A DNA stretch of 64,000 nucleotides from Vibrio rarus. GTDB lineage: Bacteria; Pseudomonadota; Gammaproteobacteria; Enterobacterales; Vibrionaceae. Below the pieces are notes generated by a model. It was not told the origin of the DNA. It did no database searches and worked only from the letters and a program-made list of their open reading frames with translations. The translations under genes were made by a program, and so were the position numbers. The stretch spans positions 2,782,979-2,846,978 of the forward strand of contig NZ_AP024900.1 in the NCBI RefSeq assembly GCF_024347075.1, in the 5' to 3' direction. Positions 24,558-33,408 of this stretch are shown piece by piece; the first letter of the stretch is position 1; each line of letters begins with the position of its first letter.

Positions 24558-25544
24558 ATGAACGCTTTATTCAACTTTGACTCACTTACCCCAGATTTTA
24601 TGTGGTACGCATTAGCCAGTATCGGCGTACGCGCAGAGTCTGGTTTTTTGGCTCTTAACAGCTACGAAAACCGAGTCTACCAATTCGTCGATGAAGAAAA
24701 ACAACGTTATGTGGTGAAATTCTATCGACCACAACGTTGGAACGAACACCAAATACAAGAGGAACATGATTTCACGCTAGCCTTATTGGATCATGAAATT
24801 CCCATTGCCCCACCAGTTATTATCAATGGTAAGACACTACATCAACATGAAGGGTATTTATTTACCCTATTTGAAAGTGTCGGCGGTAGGCAGTTTGAAG
24901 TGGATAACTATGACCAACTAGAAATGGTTGGACGATTTTTAGGGCGTATTCATAAAGTCAGTGAAGGGCTACCTGCGTTTCAACACAGACCAACAATGGG
25001 GCTTGAAGAGTATCTTTATCAATCTCAAGAGATCCTCAAACAAAGTCAGTTTATTCCGTCGTATATTCAAAGTGCATTTTTCCAAGATATGCAGTCTTTG
25101 ATTAATGCTATTGAGCAACAGTGGCAAACCGATTACACACCAATCCGCTTACACGGTGATTGTCACCCCGGCAATATATTGTGGCGTGATGGCCCTATGT
25201 TTGTGGACTTAGATGACGCCAGAAATGGACCCGCTGTACAAGATTTATGGATGCTATTGAACGGAGATCGCCAAGAAAAACTGATGCAATTGGATATCGT
25301 ATTGGAAGGTTATCAAGAATTTTGCGATTTTGATGTCAATCAATTGAAACTGATCGAGCCTTTGCGCGGTCTACGTTTAATACACTATATGTCTTGGCTC
25401 GCAAAAAGATGGCAAGATCCCGCTTTCCCAGTGGCATTTCCATGGTTTAATGATGCAAAATACTGGGAAGGTCAGGTTTTAGCATTAAAGGAACAACTGT
25501 CTGCGCTTCAGGAGCCAGCATTGTCTCTAACCCCTAACTGGTAA
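24558..25544 (+). CDS. srkA: Stress response kinase A
   Basis: 328 residues, normal for SrkA (YihE), a Ser/Thr kinase of the aminoglycoside phosphotransferase-like fold that counteracts stress-induced death in E. coli. Motifs visible are YVVKFYRP near 50 (ATP-binding lysine), RLHGDCHPGNILW near 198 (catalytic loop with Asp), and VDLDDARNGP near 217 (metal-binding Asp). It is immediately upstream of dsbA (33 bases), the same pair as in E. coli, where both respond to envelope stress through Cpx. Confidence 0.95.
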   Translation: MNALFNFDSLTPDFMWYALASIGVRAESGFLALNSYENRVYQFVDEEKQRYVVKFYRPQRWNEHQIQEEHDFTLALLDHEIPIAPPVIINGKTLHQHEGYLFTLFESVGGRQFEVDNYDQLEMVGRFLGRIHKVSEGLPAFQHRPTMGLEEYLYQSQEILKQSQFIPSYIQSAFFQDMQSLINAIEQQWQTDYTPIRLHGDCHPGNILWRDGPMFVDLDDARNGPAVQDLWMLLNGDRQEKLMQLDIVLEGYQEFCDFDVNQLKLIEPLRGLRLIHYMSWLAKRWQDPAFPVAFPWFNDAKYWEGQVLALKEQLSALQEPALSLTPNW

Positions 25545-25577
25545 AAACCAGAACAAATTTATTGAAGGAGTACTCAA

Positions 25578-26180
25578 ATGAAAAAGTTGATTGCCTTAGT
25601 GGCAACCATATTTCTAAGCTTGTCGGTTCACGCAGCTCAGTTTAAAGAAGGTCAAAACTATAAGGTGCTTGATCTCCCTGCGACATCAATACCAACTGTA
25701 AATGAGTTTTTCTCATTTTACTGCCCACACTGTCATGAATTTGAGCCTATTATCAACAGCATAAAAAGCGCTCTGCCTGCCAATGCTAAATTTATGAAGT
25801 CACATGTTTCTTTCATGGGAGGCAAAATGGGTCCTTCAATGAGCAAAGCATACGCCACTATGGTTGCTTTGGAAGTGGAAGATCAAATGATTCCCGTCAT
25901 GTTTAAACAAATTCATGATCTAAAAGCGCCACCTCGCAACGAACAACAGATTCGCCAACTCTTTGTCGACCATGGTATTGAGGGTAAAAAATTCGATGCC
26001 GCTTTCAATGGATTTGCAGTGGATTCAATGGCTCGTCGCTTTGATAAGCAATTTCAAGAGCACGGACTAACGGGTGTACCGTCTTTGGTCGTAAACAATA
26101 AATACTTAGTCGACATGGGATCGGTTAAAACCAACAAACAGCTAAGCCAGTTAGTGAATTACCTACTCACTCTTAAATAA
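25578..26180 (+). CDS. dsbA: Periplasmic thiol:disulfide interchange protein DsbA
   Basis: 200 residues with a Sec signal peptide (about 1–19, [20 protein letters not shown]). It is a thioredoxin fold with inserted helical domain; the active site FYCPHCHEF gives the DsbA-type CPHC at about residues 49–52, and the cis-Pro segment is TGVPSLVV near 164. It introduces disulfides into exported proteins and is reoxidised by DsbB. A strong ribosome binding site GGAG precedes the ATG. It is co-transcribed with srkA, with a terminator just after. Confidence 0.96.
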   Translation: MKKLIALVATIFLSLSVHAAQFKEGQNYKVLDLPATSIPTVNEFFSFYCPHCHEFEPIINSIKSALPANAKFMKSHVSFMGGKMGPSMSKAYATMVALEVEDQMIPVMFKQIHDLKAPPRNEQQIRQLFVDHGIEGKKFDAAFNGFAVDSMARRFDKQFQEHGLTGVPSLVVNNKYLVDMGSVKTNKQLSQLVNYLLTLK

Positions 26181-26185
26181 ACCTT

Positions 26186-26208
26186 AAAGGGGAGCGCGGC
26201 TCCCCTTT
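26186..26208 (+). terminator. Terminator of srkA–dsbA
   Basis: Stem AAAGGGGAGC/GCTCCCCTTT with loop GCG and a T run, 6 bases after the dsbA stop. It could also catch transcripts from the comM side, though the T run is poor on that strand. Confidence 0.9.
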
Positions 26209-26250
26209 TTGTTTGCCATCACCCCACTCCAAATAAACCTGATAATCTGT

Positions 26251-27576
26251 TTAAATTGCCACTTGCTGATGAAGCGCTAACAACAGGCGGTCCATAGAGC
26301 GATAACCTAATGCCTCACTTAAATGCGACCTTTGTATTTGCTCCGATTGCCCCAAATCAGCAATGGTACGCGCCACTCTAATGATTCGGTGATACGCCCG
26401 AATCGACAAACCTAAGCGGTTAATCGCAAACTCTAAAAACTCTGCATCGTCTTGGCTTAGTGAGCAATAACGCGCAATCTCTTGATTGGATAACAGTGCG
26501 TTCACTTTTCCCGAACGCTGTAGCATAATTTTTCTCGCCCCCAAAACTCGCTTACGGTAGACCTGTGTACTTTCCCCTCTATCGCCACCCGCACTTAATG
26601 ACCCCAACGGCAGTAACGGAATTTCAACTGACATATCAAAGCGGTCTAAAAATGGACCAGAGATGCGACTCAGGTATTTCAAAATAGATTGAGGGGACTG
26701 ATGACACTGACTGCCTTGATACTGCCCAGACGGACTGGGGTTCAAAGCGGCAATTAACTGAAACTGAGCAGGAAAACACGTTTTACCCGATGCCCTTGAT
26801 ATGGCGACCTTACCCGCCTCTAAAGGCTCACGCAGTGCATCGAGCACGCGACGCTCAAACTCTGGGAGCTCATCTAAAAAAAGGATGCCATTGTGCGCCA
26901 AGGAGATCTCTCCCGGCTTAGGAAACGAGCCGCCTCCCACCAATGCCACCATAGAACTCGAATGATGCGGAGCACGAAAAGGGCGCTTGCGCCAAGTGGT
27001 ACTATCTAAATCCTGTTCAACCAACGAGGCCACCGCCGCCACTTCTAACGCCTGTTGCTTGCTCATTGGCGGAATAAGATCTGGCAACCGTGCCGCCAGC
27101 ATGGTTTTACCTGTACCGGGCGGGCCAAGAAACAGCAAATTGTGTTGTCCGGCGGCTGCAATTTCTAAGGCGCGCTTTCCCTGTTGCTGGCCAATAATAT
27201 CTTGCATGTCGTGATTGGGATTAAACTCAATCTCAGCGCGCACTTCAGCCCCTGCCCCTTGTAGTTGTAACTGTTGTTGCGAGGCCAAAAAAGCCGCCAC
27301 GTCTAATAAGCGTTCTGCTGATAGATTGCTACTTTCATCGACTAAACGTACCTGTGGCGCATTTTGAGTTGGCGTTAGTAAAATCCGCTGTGCTTGCTGA
27401 CTGGCCATAGCCGCAGAAATCACCCCTCGTACAGGGCGCAACTCTCCAGATAAAGCCAATTCACCGAGCAATTCCGTCTGTTCAAGTTTGTCCATAGGTA
27501 TCTGTTCACTGGCCACTAAAATGCCAATAGCAATAGGCAAGTCAAAACGGCCGCCCTCTTTTGGCAGATCTGCAGG
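26251..27576 (-). pseudogene. comM: comM, C-terminal fragment (interrupted by the integrative element)
   Basis: About 440 codons of ComM (YifB, Mg-chelatase-like AAA+ helicase), the hexameric branch-migration helicase needed for natural transformation. The visible part runs from PADLPKEGGRFDLPIAIGILVAS to the natural stop: Walker A FLGPPGTGKTM near residue 140 of the fragment, ILFLDELPEF (Walker B), and the C-terminal Mg-chelatase domain with RVARTIADL. It starts at the left att junction; the first 70 or so codons are at 34872–35083. Translation from the TTG at 27540 would give a protein lacking the N-terminal Lon-like part. It is not decayed otherwise, suggesting a recent or reversible interruption. 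Confidence 0.93.
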
Positions 27577-27598
27577 GACGACATTGCTTTACTTACAA
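27571..27598. repeat. attL, left junction of the element in comM
   Basis: comM sequence to the left (GGCAGATCTGCA) passes through GG at 27575–27576 into element DNA GACG and an 18-base arm ACATTGCTTTACTTACAA (27581–27598). The arm is the inverted partner (14 of 18 positions) of the right-end arm at 34850–34867. The integrase gene begins 30 bases further on, the usual position of an attachment site for large serine integrases. Confidence 0.8.
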
Positions 27599-27627
27599 TA
27601 TAGAATACAGGTAACTAAGGGGTTTTA

Positions 27628-29475
27628 ATGATTTACGCATATTGCAGGGTATCAAGTGGTAAACAGCTCGAAGGTTTGAGTATGAGTTTACAGGATGATG
27701 AAAAGCTACTAAGTGAATTGGCACACAGGTACAACACTACAGTATCGAAACGAATATATCGTGATAGTGGTAAATCTGCATACAAAGGTGATCATCTAAA
27801 GGGTGAATTGGGTGTAATGCTTAATGATATCGACACGGGAGTAATAAAGAGTGGCGACATCATTGTCATGCGTCATTTAGATAGACTATCAAGACTAGAT
27901 TTCGAGCAGAGTATGGCGTTATTCAATGGGATATTGAGCAATGGTATAGACATCTATACGACGATGGACAGCAGGTTGTATAGCAGTAGATTGGGTAATA
28001 CAGAAAAGGCTATGTACAACGCATTGGCGGGATTTGCCTTTTCAACTGCTAATGAAGAATCACTCCGTAAAGGCTACTACGTTAACAAGAATGCTTTGGC
28101 GCAAATAGATAGATTCCAACGTGGCGAACGCAGTAGTAGTGGGCATTCAATCAATATTGGGGTTGGTCATCATCCATTTTGGCATTCTACAGACGGCAGT
28201 AAAAATAGTGCAGTTAAATTTAATGAGCACTATGAAACAGCAAAACAATTGGTTCAATATGCTTTGCAAGGTAATGGTATTGCACGTTGCGTAGATTTCT
28301 TACATGAACATGGGTTGGCGTACACAAAGCAAGGGGTGAGTAACATACTATCATCACATTCTTTGTACGGTGTATTGCATATCAACATAGCAGGTACACA
28401 GCATGTATTGAATGACTATTACATGCCAGTATGTACACGTGATGAGTTTAATCGACTTCAATTCAACAAAAAATCAAGAACAGTATCGAATGGCAATCGT
28501 AAAGAGTATTCGTTATTGAGTGGCAGGCAGATGTTGAAGTGTGAGTGTGGTCAGTCGATGAATGTGCATCACAGTAAAAATGGTTCACGGTATTACACTT
28601 GTTCGACCCAGAAACACGGGTTGATTAATAGCTATGTACTAGATCATTTGGTATTGGATGCACTAAAGCACAAAGTATTCACTAAGAAAGATGATTCAAA
28701 ATTAATTGCTTTACAGTATGAAATTGAATGTACACAAAAACAGTACGAGGCAAAGCAACAAACGGCTATTGAGTTCAGTGATTTTCTAGATGCTAATGCG
28801 ATGGCAACGTTAAAGAATGAGTTGAGTGTATTGAAGAATAAAATCATCGAACTAAATGAGTCGATAGATTCGTTAGCGATAACAGATGAATTGCCACGTG
28901 ATTTCGTATCAATGATTGGTGAATACGAATCATGGCAAAGTAAAGTGATTGAAATCATAAACGGTGATTCAGATGTGAAATACGAATATGGCAATCACAT
29001 TAAGAGATTGGTACGTACTATCACATTTAGTAAAGATGGTTTGGTCAAAATCGAGTACAAAGATGATTCACTAGATTATTACTATTTCCCAATCAATTCC
29101 CGAAAGCAAACAGGTGAGTTTTATGCAATTAAATTGGTTGTAACTAATGATATCGATATATTGAATGATGATTTACTAAAAGGGTTGGTATTCACACTAG
29201 ATGACATTAAGAACAAGAAATACGTTCGGCATATTGATCAATGCAAGACAGGGTTGAAGCTATACAGCAAGCGCACAGAGAGCGCGAGTGACAGGTTTGC
29301 TAATGACATCATTGACTATCTTAAAGTACATGGCGAGTTGCTATACAAACGTAGTGAGGTACTAAAGTGCGGGATATCAATATCACGTTGGGACAAAAAT
29401 AAGCACACCGGTTTGACCAAATACGGCATTGTTGTTCATGAAGGTAAACCGATTAGATTAACACTAAAGGGATAG
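27628..29475 (+). CDS. Large serine recombinase (site-specific integrase)
   Basis: 615 residues. The N-terminal resolvase domain (1–160) starts MIYAYCRVSSGKQ with the likely catalytic Ser9 and has the MRHLDRLSRLDF segment. The recombinase domain (about 175–275) includes YALQGNGIARCVDFLHEHGLAYTKQGVSNIL. A zinc-ribbon-like segment near 305–330 keeps CECG and YYTC but lacks the usual fourth cysteine and has one residue fewer in the first pair. A coiled coil follows near 350–410. The C-terminal 200 residues are not recognised. It lies directly beside attL, so it should mediate integration into comM. AAGGGG precedes the ATG. Confidence 0.9.
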   Translation: MIYAYCRVSSGKQLEGLSMSLQDDEKLLSELAHRYNTTVSKRIYRDSGKSAYKGDHLKGELGVMLNDIDTGVIKSGDIIVMRHLDRLSRLDFEQSMALFNGILSNGIDIYTTMDSRLYSSRLGNTEKAMYNALAGFAFSTANEESLRKGYYVNKNALAQIDRFQRGERSSSGHSINIGVGHHPFWHSTDGSKNSAVKFNEHYETAKQLVQYALQGNGIARCVDFLHEHGLAYTKQGVSNILSSHSLYGVLHINIAGTQHVLNDYYMPVCTRDEFNRLQFNKKSRTVSNGNRKEYSLLSGRQMLKCECGQSMNVHHSKNGSRYYTCSTQKHGLINSYVLDHLVLDALKHKVFTKKDDSKLIALQYEIECTQKQYEAKQQTAIEFSDFLDANAMATLKNELSVLKNKIIELNESIDSLAITDELPRDFVSMIGEYESWQSKVIEIINGDSDVKYEYGNHIKRLVRTITFSKDGLVKIEYKDDSLDYYYFPINSRKQTGEFYAIKLVVTNDIDILNDDLLKGLVFTLDDIKNKKYVRHIDQCKTGLKLYSKRTESASDRFANDIIDYLKVHGELLYKRSEVLKCGISISRWDKNKHTGLTKYGIVVHEGKPIRLTLKG

Positions 29476-29484
29476 TAAGGAATA

Positions 29485-29512
29485 ACCGATGGGTTTCATG
29501 ATATCCATCGGT
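29485..29512 (+). terminator. Hairpin after the integrase gene
   Basis: Stem ACCGATGG/CCATCGGT, 10 bases after the integrase stop, with no clear T run. It is a possible terminator. The remaining 29513–29720 is AT-rich and shows no gene that I trust. Confidence 0.45.
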
Positions 29513-29735
29513 ATAAACGATTGAAATAATCTTGATTTTTAGTCATTTCTCATTGTTGAAATTATAAATAAATGCATGAGGCTAGATTTAGCGGTCGAAA
29601 AGCTTACTTGTCATTTGCCTGCCTCATTTCATTTCGACTATTTGAGCAATGACAATGGCTTCTATTCAATATTTCATTCCGATATTCAATTCAGCTCATG
29701 TATTGCTCCTAAAATCTATTTTATGGAGAATCAAC

Positions 29736-30674
29736 ATGCAACAAAACTACAAAATCACACTATACGAAAACCCATTCGACACTACCCCTATACGGGTGAT
29801 CACACTACATGAGTTAGTTAATACACTAAAACACGACTTAGAGTTAAAACGTCGCATCGATGCATACAGAGAAGCTCCTGCATCAGTTCCAGGGTTTCGC
29901 ATCAATCCGAAAAAGGATCTCAAATCTAATTTGCCCGCATTCTCAGTGGGTGAGTTCACACAACGGCGTAATGATTGCTTAGTCGGTGATGCGGGTGCAG
30001 TAATGATCTTCGACTACGACGGTATAAAAGACGTTGCTAACTCTCGTAAGTTATTACACACAGCATCTAATCTAATCGAATCTCTTACATTGGGCTTTGT
30101 ATCTCCCAGTGGCGGGTTAAAACTAATATGCAAGACATCATTACGAACACGGTGTAATGACACATACAATGAGTGTTATGCATTGCTTAGAGAGCATATA
30201 GAAGAACAATTAGATATCGAGTTAGATTCATGCACATGTGATATTAGTAGAATGTGCTATTTGAGCTTTGATGACGAGTTGTACTTTAACAGCGCGGCAG
30301 ATGAGTACGTATTCGATGACGAATTTATTACACGGTTGAAGTACAAGAGAATGGCACAGATACAGCTATATGCTAAAGCGTGGGAAAAACATGAGACAGA
30401 GGTGATTGATGCCAATAAACAACTACGGTTGATTGAGAAAGCAATAAAGCACTATCGTGAATACAACAGTGATGGCAACAGACACAAGATGCTCTATACG
30501 TTAGCTCAACATCTATTGAGTTATATGGTTACACGCAATCAGCTAATCACAATTATCAAATCGCTTAAGTTTACAGAGAAAGTATCTATTGAATCATTTG
30601 TTGATGATCAAATTAAGACTTTCAGAGCAACAGGTAAGCCATTTGACGGCATTTACGAGCAGGTGTTGATATGA
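29736..30674 (+). CDS. Primase-like protein (VirE N-terminal/BT4734-like domain)
   Basis: 312 residues from the ATG at 29736, which has GGAG 7 bases before it; the frame is open 29 codons upstream without such a site. Residues about 67–135 resemble the BT4734-like/VirE_N domain related to archaeo-eukaryotic primases: LPAFSVGEFTQRRND, a hydrophobic strand ending in FDYDGI (92–97, two acidic metal-binding candidates) and SPSGGLKL (123–130). The remainder is helical and unrecognised. The stop overlaps the helicase start by four bases (ATGA), so the two are made together, presumably to replicate the element. The domain call is from motif reading only. Confidence 0.65.
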   Translation: MQQNYKITLYENPFDTTPIRVITLHELVNTLKHDLELKRRIDAYREAPASVPGFRINPKKDLKSNLPAFSVGEFTQRRNDCLVGDAGAVMIFDYDGIKDVANSRKLLHTASNLIESLTLGFVSPSGGLKLICKTSLRTRCNDTYNECYALLREHIEEQLDIELDSCTCDISRMCYLSFDDELYFNSAADEYVFDDEFITRLKYKRMAQIQLYAKAWEKHETEVIDANKQLRLIEKAIKHYREYNSDGNRHKMLYTLAQHLLSYMVTRNQLITIIKSLKFTEKVSIESFVDDQIKTFRATGKPFDGIYEQVLI

Positions 30675-32716
30675 AAACGATAAATCTAAAGTTGAATGAC
30701 GGCGAGTATCTAGGTTCACTAAGTGATGACATATTTCACAAAACACGATTAGAACAGGCGGGTTGCCATTTAGTGAGTGCAGGTACGGGATATGGCAAAT
30801 CAACTTTAATGCTTTCACGCGCTAATGACTCAAGTGATATCGTTATATTCAGCATGATTTCAATAAAAGAACAACAACAATCGATTGCAGAAGCTAACAA
30901 TTGGCACGAGTGCAATATCATGCAATTAGAGCATTTCGTATCAACTCCGATTTCTAATATTAGGCAGATATTGGGTAAGAATGGAGTGTTACACATTGAT
31001 GAGATACAGAATATCTATGAGGCAAGCTATCGCAGTGAAACGTTCATTAAGCTATTAGTGCTAATCAATGAGTTACGTACTACACACACGGTAATGTGCT
31101 ATAGCGGTTCGTACATGCATCAATTTAACCCTATTGTGTTTGATAGTGAGATGATTTGTACATTCAAGAATAAGCGTGAGTTGAAATCGTATTCAGTAAT
31201 ACATCCCGATTCAGATATCGTTACGAGTGCTAACAGTGAAGATAAAGTACACGGTGTTGATATGGGTACTATGGTTGATTTGTTAACAGAAGATACATCA
31301 ATCCCGAGTTTATTCTTTAACAACGATATTAAGTTCAATACACGTTTAGCAACTAAGATTCGAGAGAAAGGGGGGGCGTGTGTGACGGTGTGTAGCGATG
31401 ATATTCGTAACAAGAAACACGACATTCACAAGCTATTAGATAGTGGTTTTATCAGTGATGTGGGTGCAGATGTAGTGATCGCGACTAAATGCATGAATGA
31501 AGGTGTAAACGTAATGGATGACGTACGTATCGTATCGACAGCATGTAGCCCGAGTGAGTTGGCTCAACAATTTGGACGTGCGAGAAACGAAGGTACACGG
31601 GTACTTTTATGTAGTAACGGGGGCAGACGAGTTTCAGTTGATTGGTGTTTAGAAAAGGCAAAAGAGTTGAATGATTGCTTTATATCAAATCGGAATGCTG
31701 GTGGAAGTACGTATGACATCGAAAAAATGCTAAATCCCTATATCAAATTCGGTGATATTAAAGATATCGAAGATAATGAATATCGGCGGTGTGTAATTGC
31801 TAATGCAGTGTATAGAAGTAGATACAAAAATACCTCCAATGCATTAGATGTTACTCGTAGCATGGAGGTATTCGGGTACAAACTAGAAGAGGCGTTCGAG
31901 TTTGATATTATAAAATCATTGAAGTTTAATTTTATCACAAAGCAAGAGCGTATTAAACTTATTCAACTATTCGATACGTTGTATTTAGATGAGTACAAAT
32001 CCGAGTTGAAACAGAAATACGACATTTGCGATTTAGTGATCGAACGTGAGATATCGAGAATTAGACACATTGAATCTCTTATAATCAATTTACAGATTGG
32101 TAATAATACAGATGTAGCAAAGGTGTTCGAACGGTTAACTATTGATGATATTCAATTTCTATCTTCATTAACTACAGCACAGATAGACTATCTTAAGAGT
32201 GCTATCGATAACGACAAATGTACAGTTACACGAGAAGGGAAAACAAAGAGAGAATTGAGTTCTATGGCTTTATCGTTTTGGTCGATGGCTCAATTTAAGG
32301 GTGCAGAATTCTGGTGGGATAAACGTACAGATAGCGACAAGCTACAATTGATGAGTGAACGTAATTTCATCGAAGCTAATGGCGGTTGCGTTGAAAGATT
32401 ACAAGAATTGAATGATTTGCTTTCAAGTGATTACGTGTTAAGTAGAAGCCAGTTTCGAGTTTATTGTTATCTCTTTGGGTGGGAGTTCGATTCAAAGAAT
32501 TGCAATGGGTATTACAGAGGTAATGCAGATGCTTTCGTATGGGATGTAGGTGGTTTGAGCGCATCAGAACAGGTGAAGCTATCGAGACATAAGAAGGTTA
32601 TTACGACTATCACAGGTATGGGTAATTTCTGCGAAGTTAACAGGGTTACTACACGTGATTTAGTAGCTATGAAGAAACGAGAGATAGTTGGCTTATTAGA
32701 ACAGGTTAATTGGTAA
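30671..32716 (+). CDS. SF2-type DNA helicase of the element
   Basis: 681 residues. Walker A GTGYGKST (38–45), DEIQ box (110–113, in place of DEAD/DEAH), YSGS (144–147, motif III), then a second RecA-like lobe with ATKCMNEGVNV (271–281) and QQFGRARNEG (299–308, motif VI arginine finger). The C-terminal 350 residues have no motif that I know, but include SMALSFWSMAQFKG and could be a primase C-terminal or DNA-binding part. It is coupled to the primase-like gene by a 4-base overlap. Together they form a small replication module. No close named relative is recognised. Confidence 0.75.
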   Translation: MKTINLKLNDGEYLGSLSDDIFHKTRLEQAGCHLVSAGTGYGKSTLMLSRANDSSDIVIFSMISIKEQQQSIAEANNWHECNIMQLEHFVSTPISNIRQILGKNGVLHIDEIQNIYEASYRSETFIKLLVLINELRTTHTVMCYSGSYMHQFNPIVFDSEMICTFKNKRELKSYSVIHPDSDIVTSANSEDKVHGVDMGTMVDLLTEDTSIPSLFFNNDIKFNTRLATKIREKGGACVTVCSDDIRNKKHDIHKLLDSGFISDVGADVVIATKCMNEGVNVMDDVRIVSTACSPSELAQQFGRARNEGTRVLLCSNGGRRVSVDWCLEKAKELNDCFISNRNAGGSTYDIEKMLNPYIKFGDIKDIEDNEYRRCVIANAVYRSRYKNTSNALDVTRSMEVFGYKLEEAFEFDIIKSLKFNFITKQERIKLIQLFDTLYLDEYKSELKQKYDICDLVIEREISRIRHIESLIINLQIGNNTDVAKVFERLTIDDIQFLSSLTTAQIDYLKSAIDNDKCTVTREGKTKRELSSMALSFWSMAQFKGAEFWWDKRTDSDKLQLMSERNFIEANGGCVERLQELNDLLSSDYVLSRSQFRVYCYLFGWEFDSKNCNGYYRGNADAFVWDVGGLSASEQVKLSRHKKVITTITGMGNFCEVNRVTTRDLVAMKKREIVGLLEQVNW

Positions 32717-32718
32717 AT

Positions 32719-32911
32719 TACACTCTCATGCTAAAAATGTTAAGGGTGAACGTATTCATGGTTTATTTTACTATAGACATATGAGAACAAATACGTTCAC
32801 TCTTAACACTTTTAAAGAAGCATTGGCATGGGATTGTAATTTCACAAGCACTTTATAGGCATTTGGAGTGGGAAGTGTAATTTCAAGAAGCATTTAGCAT
32901 GGGAGTGTATG
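32719..32911. repeat. Repeat cluster after the helicase: one inverted and three direct copies around a long palindrome
   Basis: Three direct copies of a unit close to AAGCATTTGGCATGGGAG then TGTAATTTCA lie at 32815–32844, 32858–32885 and 32885–32911. An inverted partial copy (complement TTTTAGCATGAGAGTGTA) is at 32719–32736. Between them, GTTAAGGGTGAACGTATT (32739–32756) and its inverted copy (32790–32807) match at 17 of 18 positions. This is far more structure than a terminator needs. An origin or a binding region for the element's own proteins is likely. Confidence 0.7.
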
Positions 32912-32966
32912 CGTGATCATGTTGATAAATATAGTTGAATCAATAAGCAACTATAAGAGTACACGT

Positions 32967-33134
32967 ATGACATTTGAGCAATATTTATCGCAACAACGGA
33001 TTCTAAAGAACGTTAACGAGCGAAGACCGCCAGCAAAAGAACCCATGACAGATGAACAGATACACAGTGTGTTAATGGAACGGTTTGGTTGCAGTAGGTT
33101 GCAGGCAGACATAATCATGAAGAAAGAATCATAA
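32967..33134 (+). CDS. Small hypothetical protein of the element
   Basis: 55 residues from ATG 32967 (MTFEQYLSQQRILKNVNERR); a GTG at 32913 would give 73. It is charged and helical, with ERFGCSRLQADIIMKKES at the end that could be a helix-turn-helix-like pair. I do not recognise it. It lies between the repeat cluster and a strong terminator. Its size and position would suit a DNA-binding accessory factor such as an excision factor for the integrase, but nothing proves that. Confidence 0.55.
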   Translation: MTFEQYLSQQRILKNVNERRPPAKEPMTDEQIHSVLMERFGCSRLQADIIMKKES

Positions 33135-33173
33135 AAAAAGCCCGCATCATTAATTTGATTGCGGGCTTTTTTG
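33134..33173. terminator. Bidirectional terminator inside the element
   Basis: AAAAAAGCCCGCA pairs with TGCGGGCTTTTTT around a 13-base loop, giving T runs on both strands. It separates the plus-strand gene at 32967–33134 from the minus-strand HTH gene at 33177–33353. Confidence 0.9.
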
Positions 33174-33176
33174 TAG

Positions 33177-33353
33177 TTATCGAGAATCGTCAAATTCAGC
33201 AATGTATCGGTATAACGTGGGGTGGCTAATACCCCATTCATAGCATATCTCATCTATGTTCATGTTGCTATTGTGGTATTGATGTATCATCTTATCAATG
33301 CTGTTACGTGGCAACTTCTTTCGATTACGGCGTTTAGGTTTCTCTTCAATCAT
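33177..33353 (-). CDS. Small helix-turn-helix protein of the element
   Basis: 58 residues from ATG 33353 (MIEEKPKRRNRKKLPRNS); an ATG at 33401 is in frame, but it lies inside a palindrome and adds an unlikely N-terminus. A basic arm is followed by a helix-turn-helix at about 29–55: MNIDEICYEWGISHPTLYRY, like the C-terminal domain of resolvases or small repressors. A perfect 10-bp inverted repeat stands just upstream (33371–33408), so autoregulation is likely. It is the only minus-strand gene of the element and a candidate repressor of its life cycle. Confidence 0.6.
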   Translation of the reverse strand: MIEEKPKRRNRKKLPRNSIDKMIHQYHNSNMNIDEICYEWGISHPTLYRYIAEFDDSR

Positions 33354-33370
33354 TATAAAATCAACTATTT

Positions 33371-33408
33371 TTAGTACATGAACATATTTATACATGTACA
33401 TGTACTAA
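33371..33408. promoter_or_regulatory. Palindromic operator candidate upstream of the HTH gene
   Basis: TTAGTACATG at 33371–33380 and its exact inverse CATGTACTAA at 33399–33408, with another CATGTACATG inside the right part. Arms are 28 bases centre to centre, close to three helical turns. The location at the 5' end of the HTH gene fits a repressor-binding site. Confidence 0.6.

Noticed and set aside
29576..29812. 78-codon frame before the primase-like gene
   Set aside because: It overlaps the true start region of the primase-like gene in another frame, lacks a ribosome binding site, and has random-looking composition.
30671..32716. Defence-system helicase
   Set aside because: No nuclease, methylase or other defence partner is beside it; the coupling to a primase-like gene and iterons favours replication.
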